Shown: piece by piece, positions 7,096-11,982 of the stretch
Layout: the number at the start of each line of letters is the position of its first letter
How positions within the stretch are numbered: the first letter of the stretch is position 1
Source of the DNA: Candidatus Muproteobacteria bacterium RIFCSPHIGHO2_01_FULL_65_16
Lineage (GTDB): Bacteria; Pseudomonadota; Gammaproteobacteria; Acidiferrobacterales; Sulfurifustaceae
Length of the DNA: 11,982 bases
Assembly: GCA_001785175.1 (NCBI GenBank)
Contig: MFSY01000018.1
Location: 6,581 to 18,562 of the forward strand
Reading direction: 5' to 3'
Notes under the pieces: generated by a model
Database searches by the model: none
Told to the model about the DNA's origin: nothing
Seen by the model: only the letters and a program-made list of their open reading frames with translations
Position numbers and translations under genes: made by a program

Positions 7096-7124
7096 ATCAT
7101 ATATTCGCGGCTAACTTGTGTCAA
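7096..7124 (-). promoter_or_regulatory. Near-consensus sigma-70 promoter for the yceD-rpmF-plsX-fab cluster
   Basis: On the minus strand a perfect -35 TTGACA (7119-7124) is followed after exactly 17 bases by TATGAT (7096-7101), matching the -10 consensus at 5 of 6. Only 9 bases separate the -10 box from the yceD ATG, placing the start site within about 0-4 bases of that codon. It faces away from pycA. Confidence 0.8.
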
Positions 7125-7188
7125 AATAGCATGTTATCGGGGTTGGGGTGGTCCGGAATCGGCGCCCCCCGCGTGCTTTTCGTGCAAC

Positions 7189-7215
7189 GATGGCGGCGCG
7201 TCGCGCACCGCCATC
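7189..7215 (+). promoter_or_regulatory. Hairpin in the pycA leader with an overlapping 15-codon ORF
   Basis: GATGGCGG at 7189-7196 pairs perfectly with CCGCCATC at 7208-7215. Inside, GCG and CGC can add three pairs around a TCG loop after one C-A mismatch. The hairpin ends 4 bases before the pycA GGAG site. An ATG at 7190-7192 opens a 15-codon frame (MAARRAPPSFGAWLI) ending at TGA 7235-7237, overlapping the pycA TTG start as TTGA. No SD serves that ATG. The rest of the 147-base yceD-pycA gap holds the divergent promoter; I could not place a convincing pycA promoter. Confidence 0.45.
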
Positions 7216-7233
7216 CTTCGGAGCCTGGCTGAT

Positions 7234-8652
7234 TTGATAAAAAAGATCCTGGTCGCCAACCGTGGCGAGATCGCGGTGCGCATCGTGCGCGCCTGCGCCG
7301 AGATGGGCATCAAGTCCGTTTCGATCTACACCGACGCCGACCGCCAGGCGCTGCACGTCAAAAAGGCGGACGAGGCCTACAGCGTCGGGCCGGACCCCGT
7401 CGGCGGTTACCTGAACGCCCACCGCATAGTGAACCTCGCGGTCGCCGCCGGCTGCGACGCCCTGCACCCGGGCTACGGCTTCCTGTCCGAAAACCCGCAG
7501 CTCGCCGAGATCTGCGCCCGCCGCAACATCATCTTCATCGGCCCGCCGGCGGCCGTGATCCGGGGCATGGGCGACAAGGTCCAGGCGCGGCAGGCCATGA
7601 AAAACGCCGGCATCCCGGTGATCCCGGGGGGCGAAGGAAACCTCAAGAACGCGGCCGAGGCGGTCCGGCTCGCCAAGAAGATCGGCTACCCGGTCATGCT
7701 CAAGGCCACGTCCGGCGGCGGCGGCCGCGGCATCCGCCGCTGCCAGAGCGAGGACGAGCTCAAGCGCGCCTACGAGCGCGTGGTGTCGGAGGCCACCAAG
7801 GCCTTCGGCAGCGCCGACGTGTTCCTGGAAAAGTTCGTCGCCCACCCGCGCCACATCGAGGTCCAGGTGCTGGGGGACAAATTCGGCAACGTGATCCACC
7901 TGTTCGAGCGCGACTGCTCGATCCAGCGCCGGCATCAGAAGCTGCTGGAGGTGGCGCCGAGCCCGCAGCTCGACGAGGAACAGCGGCAGACGGTGTGCGC
8001 CCTCGCGGTGCGCGCGGCCAAGACCGCGGGCTACGAGAACGCCGGCACCGTCGAGTTCCTGCTGGACCCGGAGGGCAATTTTTATTTCATGGAGATGAAC
8101 ACCCGCCTCCAGGTCGAGCACACGATCACCGAGCAGATCACCGGCGTGGACATCGTGCAGGAGCAGATTCTGATCGCGGCCGGGGAGCCGCTGTCGTACC
8201 GCCAGGAGGACATCCAGCGCCGCGGCTATGCGATCCAGTTCCGGATCAACGCCGAGGACCCGAAAAACGATTTCCTGCCGAACTTCGGGCGCATCACGCG
8301 CTACTACTCGCCCGGCGGCCCGGGCGTGCGCACCGACGCCGCGATCTACACCGGCTACGAATTTCCGCCGCACTACGACTCCATGTGCGCCAAGCTCACG
8401 GTCTGGGCGCTCACCTGGGACAAGGTGCTGGCGCGCGCGCGCCGGGCGCTGCTCGACATGGGCGTGCACGGGGTCAAGACCACTAAGCCGTTCCACCTCG
8501 AGATCCTCAAGACCCCGGAATTCCGGGAGGGGAAATTCGACACCGGGTTCATCGAGAATCACCCGGAGCTGATAAACTATTCCGTCCGCCGCTCGCCGGC
8601 GGACCTGGCCGCGGCCATTTCCGCGGCCATCACCGCCTATCACGGTTTATAA
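7234..8652 (+). CDS. pycA: Pyruvate carboxylase subunit A (biotin carboxylase)
   Basis: This subunit carboxylates biotin on the partner carrier using ATP and bicarbonate; with PycB it makes oxaloacetate from pyruvate to refill the TCA cycle. The 472 residues equal the Pseudomonas PycA size and have the biotin-carboxylase N domain (MIKKILVANRGEIAVRI), ATP-grasp and C domain. Visible residues are Lys115 (MGDKVQARQAM), Lys157 and the glycine loop SGGGGRG (160-166), HLFERDCSIQRR, and Glu287, Asn289, Arg291, Gln293 and Glu295 in MEMNTRLQVEH. The TTG at 7234 is preceded by GGAG with 10 bases of spacing and gives the family's exact N terminus. The frame stays open far upstream, but that part is antisense to yceD. 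It is followed by pycB after 18 bases. AccC of acetyl-CoA carboxylase is the close alternative; the pycB partner decides. Confidence 0.9.
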   Translation: MIKKILVANRGEIAVRIVRACAEMGIKSVSIYTDADRQALHVKKADEAYSVGPDPVGGYLNAHRIVNLAVAAGCDALHPGYGFLSENPQLAEICARRNIIFIGPPAAVIRGMGDKVQARQAMKNAGIPVIPGGEGNLKNAAEAVRLAKKIGYPVMLKATSGGGGRGIRRCQSEDELKRAYERVVSEATKAFGSADVFLEKFVAHPRHIEVQVLGDKFGNVIHLFERDCSIQRRHQKLLEVAPSPQLDEEQRQTVCALAVRAAKTAGYENAGTVEFLLDPEGNFYFMEMNTRLQVEHTITEQITGVDIVQEQILIAAGEPLSYRQEDIQRRGYAIQFRINAEDPKNDFLPNFGRITRYYSPGGPGVRTDAAIYTGYEFPPHYDSMCAKLTVWALTWDKVLARARRALLDMGVHGVKTTKPFHLEILKTPEFREGKFDTGFIENHPELINYSVRRSPADLAAAISAAITAYHGL

Positions 8653-8670
8653 CAACCACGAACAACGATC

Positions 8671-10509
8671 ATGGCCGCAACAAAGAAGGTGTTGGTGACG
8701 GAGCTGGCGCTGCGCGACGCGCACCAATCGCTGCTGGCGACGCGCATGCGCACCGACGACATGCTGCCGGTCCTCCCCAAGCTCGACGCGATCGGCTACT
8801 GGTCGCTCGAGGCCTGGGGCGGCGCGACCTTCGACGCCTGCCTGCGTTTCCTCAGGGAAGACCCGTGGGAGCGGCTGCGCATGCTGAAAAAGGCCCTGCC
8901 GCGGACGCCGATCCAGATGCTGCTGCGCGGCCAGAACCTGCTCGGCTATCGCCACTACTCCGACGACGTGGTCGAGGCGTTCGTGGCCAAGGCCGCGGAG
9001 AACGGCGTTGACGTCTTCCGCGTCTTCGACGCCATGAACGATCTGCGCAACCTCGGGGTCTCGATCAACGCCGTGCTCCGGTCCGGCAAGCACGCCCAGG
9101 GCGCGATCTGCTACACGACGAGCCCGGTGCACACGATCGAGCACTTCGTCGCGCAGGCCAGGGAGCTCGAGCGGATGGGCTGCCACTCCATCGCCGTCAA
9201 GGACATGGCGGGGCTGCTGACGCCGGCGCGCACGACGGAGTTGTTCGCGACGCTCTCCAAGGCGGTGAAGACCCCGCTTGCGTTCCACTCGCATACGACC
9301 GTGGGGCTGGCCAATATCTGCATGTACCTCGCGGTCGAGCACGGCGCGCGCCACGTGGACACGGCCATCTCCTCGCTCTCCTGGGGCACCAGCCACTCCC
9401 CCACCGAGAGCATGGTGGTCGCGTTCCGCGACACGCCCTACGACACCGGGCTCGATCTCGAGAAGCTCCAGGAGATCGGATTCTACTTCCGCGAGGTGCG
9501 CAAGAAGTACCGCCAGTTCGAAAGCGAATACGCCGAGATTGACACGCGCGTGATGGTGAACCAGGTCCCGGGCGGCATGATCTCGAACCTGTCGAACCAG
9601 CTGAAGGAACAGGGCGCGCTCGCGCGCATGAACGAGGTGCTCGCCGAGATCCCGCGCGTGCGCGAGGACCTGGGCTATCCGCCGCTGGTCACGCCGACCT
9701 CGCAGATCGTCGGCACCCAGGCGGTGCTCAACGTGCTCACGGGCGCGCGCTACAAGAGCATCACCAACGAGGTCAAGCTCTATCTCCAGGGCCGTTACGG
9801 GAAAGCGCCCGGCCCGGTCAACGAGACCGTGCGCAAGATGGCCATCGGCGACGAAGAGGTCATCGCCTGCCGTCCGGCCGACCGGCTCAAGCCCGAGATG
9901 CACCGGCTGCGCGAGGAGATCGGCGAGCTCGCCGAATCCGAGGAGGACGTGCTCACCTACGCCATGTTCCCGGAAATCGGCCGCAAGTTCTTCGAGGAGC
10001 GCGCCGCGGGCACGTTGAGGCCCGAGGTGCTGCGCGTCGAACCGGAAAGCCGCGCCGAAGGGCGGCCGGCCTACACGCCCACCGAGTTCAATGTCACGAT
10101 GCACGGCGAGACCTACCACATCCGCGTCACCGGCGCCGGCCACAAGACCGCCGAGCAACGGCCGTTCTTCGTCACCGTGGACGGCGTGCCGGAGCAGATC
10201 CTGGTCGAGACGCTCACCGAAACCGTGCCGACGGAAGCGGCCGTGGTGGACGCCCGCCGCGCCTCCAAGGGCTCCAAGCGCCCCAAGGCGAGCAAGGAGG
10301 GGCATCTCACCAGCTCCATGCCCGGCACCGTGGTGGAGATCATGGTCAAGGCGGGCGACAAGGTGAAGGCCGGCGACCCGGTGCTGGTGATCGAGGCGAT
10401 GAAGATGGAGAACGAGGTCCCGGCGCCGGTCTCCGGCACGGTCCGGGCCGTCAACGTCGCCAAGGGCGACAGCGTCAACCCCGACGAGGCCTTGGTCGAG
10501 ATTGAATAA
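8671..10509 (+). CDS. pycB: Pyruvate carboxylase subunit B (carboxyltransferase plus biotin carrier)
   Basis: This subunit moves the carboxyl group from biotin to pyruvate. The 612 residues hold an HMGL-like TIM barrel, a PYC/OADA domain and a C-terminal biotinyl domain. Metal and catalytic residues are visible: Asp16 (ELALRDAHQS), Lys177 (AVKDMAG, the carbamylated lysine), and His206 and His208 (AFHSHTT). PGGMISNLSNQLKEQG is diagnostic of the family. The carrier domain has SSMPGTVVEIMVKAGD and EAMKMEN with biotinyl Lys578, linked by a basic segment of lysines and serines near 525-535. The 18-base gap after pycA has no clear SD. OadA, the oxaloacetate decarboxylase alpha chain, is homologous; no membrane beta or gamma subunit is present and the partner is a biotin carboxylase, so carboxylation is favoured. 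Confidence 0.88.
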   Translation: MAATKKVLVTELALRDAHQSLLATRMRTDDMLPVLPKLDAIGYWSLEAWGGATFDACLRFLREDPWERLRMLKKALPRTPIQMLLRGQNLLGYRHYSDDVVEAFVAKAAENGVDVFRVFDAMNDLRNLGVSINAVLRSGKHAQGAICYTTSPVHTIEHFVAQARELERMGCHSIAVKDMAGLLTPARTTELFATLSKAVKTPLAFHSHTTVGLANICMYLAVEHGARHVDTAISSLSWGTSHSPTESMVVAFRDTPYDTGLDLEKLQEIGFYFREVRKKYRQFESEYAEIDTRVMVNQVPGGMISNLSNQLKEQGALARMNEVLAEIPRVREDLGYPPLVTPTSQIVGTQAVLNVLTGARYKSITNEVKLYLQGRYGKAPGPVNETVRKMAIGDEEVIACRPADRLKPEMHRLREEIGELAESEEDVLTYAMFPEIGRKFFEERAAGTLRPEVLRVEPESRAEGRPAYTPTEFNVTMHGETYHIRVTGAGHKTAEQRPFFVTVDGVPEQILVETLTETVPTEAAVVDARRASKGSKRPKASKEGHLTSSMPGTVVEIMVKAGDKVKAGDPVLVIEAMKMENEVPAPVSGTVRAVNVAKGDSVNPDEALVEIE

Positions 10510-10514
10510 ATTTG

Positions 10515-10636
10515 TATGAATCTTTGACGCAAAGGCGCGAAGGCGCAAAGGAAGTCCGAACGGCGCTTCGCGCCGAAAATACAAAAAACTCTTATTTTTT
10601 CTTTGCGTCTTTGCGCCTTTGCGTCAAACGATCATA
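10515..10636. repeat. Palindromic intergenic element, family A copy 2
   Basis: The core, 10525-10626 (102 bp), has TGACGCAAAG ends, each followed by two more 8-bp units, the CGGCGC TTC GCGCCG hairpin, and AAAAAACTCTTA. The 10-bp outer ends are TATGAATCTT on the left and TATGATCGTT read inward from the right. The right end stops exactly at the base before the maf ATG (10637), and the left end begins 5 bases after the pycB stop. It therefore fills the pycB-maf gap and leaves maf with no visible SD. It has the same orientation as copy 1 and is inverted relative to copy 3. Confidence 0.9.
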
Positions 10637-11215
10637 ATGAAAAAACTCATTCTCGCCTCCTCGTCGCCCTACCGCCGCGAGTTGCTCGCGCGATTGATGA
10701 TCCCGTTCGCGGCGATCTCACCGGAGGTGGATGAGACGCCGCGGCCGGGCGAAACGCCGCAGGCCGTGGTCGAACGGCTCGCGCTCGAGAAGGCGCAGAA
10801 GATCGCCGCGGCCCATCCGCACGCGCTCGTGATCGGCTCCGATCAGGTCGCGGTGTACAACGGCGAGATCGTCGGCAAGCCGCACGGCCATGAGCTGGCG
10901 GTGGCGCAACTCAAGAAGGCCTCCGGCCGCACGGTCACGCTCTACACCGGGCTCGCGCTCGTGAACTCCGACACCGGCCGCGCGCAGCGCGAGGTGATCC
11001 CCTATCGCGTCACCTTCCGCCGGCTCACGGACGAGCAGATTGAAAACTACCTGAGAAAGGAACAACCCTACGCCTGCGCCGGCAGCGTCAAATCCGAAGG
11101 CCTCGGCATCGCGCTGCTGGAGAGATTCGAGGGCGACGACCCGAACACGCTCATCGGGCTGCCGTTGATCCGGCTGGTGCGGATGCTCGAGAATGAAGGA
11201 ATTACTGTTATATGA
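10637..11215 (+). CDS. maf: Maf-like nucleoside triphosphate pyrophosphatase, YceF type
   Basis: Maf proteins hydrolyse non-canonical nucleotides to the monophosphate and pyrophosphate; the YceF group prefers 7-methyl-GTP. The 192 residues match the family. The N-terminal [11 protein letters not shown] is the Maf signature, followed by [10 protein letters not shown] and [17 protein letters not shown]. The C-terminal part, [30 protein letters not shown], carries SEG and [10 protein letters not shown], which separate YceF from the dTTP/UTP-acting YhdE group. The ATG at 10637 gives [11 protein letters not shown]; a TTG six codons earlier lies inside the repeat element and is rejected. No SD is visible. 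The gene sits between inverted copies of the element, one abutting its start and one containing its stop. maf is a usual neighbour of yceD and sppA. Confidence 0.94.
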   Translation: MKKLILASSSPYRRELLARLMIPFAAISPEVDETPRPGETPQAVVERLALEKAQKIAAAHPHALVIGSDQVAVYNGEIVGKPHGHELAVAQLKKASGRTVTLYTGLALVNSDTGRAQREVIPYRVTFRRLTDEQIENYLRKEQPYACAGSVKSEGLGIALLERFEGDDPNTLIGLPLIRLVRMLENEGITVI

Positions 11216-11324
11216 TCATCTGACGCAAAGGCGCGAAGGCGCAAAGAAAAGTTAAGAGTTTTTTGGATTTTCGGCGCGAAGCGCCGTTCGGATTTCCTTT
11301 GCGTCTTTGCGTCAAAAGTTATTA
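11211..11324. repeat. Palindromic intergenic element, family A copy 3 (inverted)
   Basis: The core, 11221-11314 (94 bp), is the reverse orientation of copies 1 and 2: on the plus strand the AAGAGTTTTTT stretch comes first, then ATTTTCGGCGC GAA GCGCCG. Counting from the end that corresponds to the left of copy 1, its arms have one and two extra 8-bp units. Its left outer end TATGATCATC contains the maf TGA stop (11213-11215). Its right outer end reads TAATAACTTT inward, a weaker match, and contains the sppA TAA (11322-11324). The element thus occupies the whole convergent maf-sppA junction, where it could also work as a two-way terminator. Confidence 0.88.
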
Positions 11325-11982
11325 CTTTAAACCCGGCTGGTGGCCGAGGAGCCGGCTGCCGAGCGTCTCGCCGACGGCGGTGCCGAAGCGGCGCGTGAAG
11401 CGGTCGAACACGCTCTCGCGATAGGTGAAGTCCACGATCTCCTCGGCGCCGATGACCTCGCGCGCCACGTAGCTCGCGCTCCCGATCTCGTCCACCAGGC
11501 CCATCTTGACCGCCTCGTCGCCGACCCAGTACAGGCCGCTGTACAGCTCCTTGGTTTCCTTCAGCGTCCCGCCGCGCCCGTCGCGCACGCGCTCGATGAA
11601 CTGCCGGTGGATGTTGTTCAGCAGTTGCTGCGCGTGGCGGCGCTCCTCGGGCTTCATGGGCGAGAACGGGTCGAGGAACCCCTTGTGCTCGCCGGACGTC
11701 AGCAGGCGCCGCTCGACACCGATCTTTTTCAGGCTGTCAACGAAGCCGAAGCCGTTCATCAGCACCCCGATCGAGCCCACGATCGAGGCCTTGTCGGCGT
11801 AGATCTTGTCGGCCGCGACCGCGGCGTAGTAGCAGCCCGAGGCGCAGACATCGCCGATGACGGCGTACAGCGGCGTGTCTGGGTGCTTCTCGCGCAGGCG
11901 CGTGATCTCGTCGTTGATGTAGCCCGCCTGCACCGGGCTGCCGCCGGGACTGTTGACGCGCAGGACGACGCCGACCGTGGCC
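11322..11982 (-). CDS. sppA: Signal peptide peptidase SppA, S49 family, 3' part only
   Basis: SppA is an inner-membrane serine protease that degrades cleaved signal peptides and membrane debris. The C-terminal 219 residues are present and the frame runs off the right edge; a GTG at 11931-11933 is internal, because upstream codons continue the family sequence (VLRVNSPGGSPVQAG). The nucleophile is the Ser of VCASGCYYAA and the general base is the Lys of SGEHKGF, 52 residues later, the same spacing as Ser147 and Lys199 of B. subtilis SppA. This marks the short, single-domain type. KASIVGSIGVLMNGFGF is also typical. The residue after SerGly is Cys where Gly is common. The N-terminal membrane anchor lies outside. 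It converges on maf, with a repeat element supplying its stop codon. Confidence 0.93.
   Translation of the reverse strand, partial: ATVGVVLRVNSPGGSPVQAGYINDEITRLREKHPDTPLYAVIGDVCASGCYYAAVAADKIYADKASIVGSIGVLMNGFGFVDSLKKIGVERRLLTSGEHKGFLDPFSPMKPEERRHAQQLLNNIHRQFIERVRDGRGGTLKETKELYSGLYWVGDEAVKMGLVDEIGSASYVAREVIGAEEIVDFTYRESVFDRFTRRFGTAVGETLGSRLLGHQPGLK

Noticed and set aside
6481..7233. Upstream extension of pycA to give a 723-residue protein
   Set aside because: The extension is antisense to yceD and crosses the family B repeat; the MIKKILVANRGEIAVRI start at 7234 is the family N terminus.
7111..8643. A 510-codon open frame antisense to pycA
   Set aside because: Same reasoning: pycA on the plus strand has full family motifs, while this frame has none.
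8671..10509. Sodium-pumping oxaloacetate decarboxylase alpha chain
   Set aside because: No membrane beta or small gamma subunit is present in the window, and the partner gene is a biotin carboxylase, which a decarboxylase does not need.
8647..10584. A 645-codon open frame antisense to pycB
   Set aside because: It mirrors pycB almost base for base, has arginine-, histidine- and alanine-rich composition without recognisable domains, and is explained by high GC at third codon positions.
10630..10640. CATAAT as a -10 box for maf at the element end
   Set aside because: It overlaps the maf ATG, so transcription would start inside the gene.
4056..11324. A CRISPR array or target-site duplications at the repeats
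   Set aside because: The copies are not evenly spaced, have no spacers and are palindromic; the bases outside the ends show no convincing direct duplication.

Overview
The window is chromosomal sequence from a high-GC proteobacterium, most likely a gammaproteobacterium and possibly a betaproteobacterium. The evidence is the lipid and ribosome gene order yceD-rpmF-plsX-fabH-fabD-fabG-acpP-fabF-pabB on the minus strand, a YceF-type Maf, a cysteine-free bL32 and a two-subunit pyruvate carboxylase of the Pseudomonas kind. The genus cannot be named from the sequence. Most genes are housekeeping. The unusual content lies between them.

Minus strand, read from right to left. A near-consensus promoter at 7096-7124 starts yceD (23S rRNA accumulation), followed by rpmF (bL32), plsX (acyl-phosphate synthesis for phospholipids), fabH (initiating condensation), fabD (malonyl transfer to ACP), fabG (ketoacyl reduction), acpP (the carrier), fabF (elongating condensation) and the 5' part of pabB (folate precursor synthesis), which leaves the window at base 1. 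Together they make and extend acyl chains on ACP, pass them to phospholipid synthesis, and are linked to ribosome production at the head of the cluster. plsX/fabH and fabF/pabB overlap by 4 bases.

Plus strand. pycA (biotin carboxylase) and pycB (carboxyltransferase plus biotin carrier) at 7234-10509 encode an anaplerotic pyruvate carboxylase. maf (yceF type) follows at 10637-11215 and converges on the 3' part of sppA, which is on the minus strand and runs off the right edge. sppA, maf, yceD, rpmF and plsX are usual neighbours; pycAB sits between maf and yceD.

Intergenic structure. Three copies of one palindromic element of about 110-120 bp lie between fabH and fabD, pycB and maf, and maf and sppA. 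Their arms are runs of an 8-bp unit, and their ends fit gene boundaries with no slack: they abut the fabH stop and the maf start and contain the maf and sppA stops. A second, unrelated palindromic element, with arms of a 10-bp unit, fills the yceD-rpmF gap and begins with the yceD stop codon. Other items are a 20-bp tandem duplication of the fabG ribosome-binding and start region that creates an overlapping 9-codon upstream ORF, a wobble-paired hairpin between acpP and fabF, and a hairpin plus possible 15-codon ORF before pycA. I see no CRISPR array, tRNA, rRNA, transposase or phage gene. No stretch over 300 bases lacks a gene.
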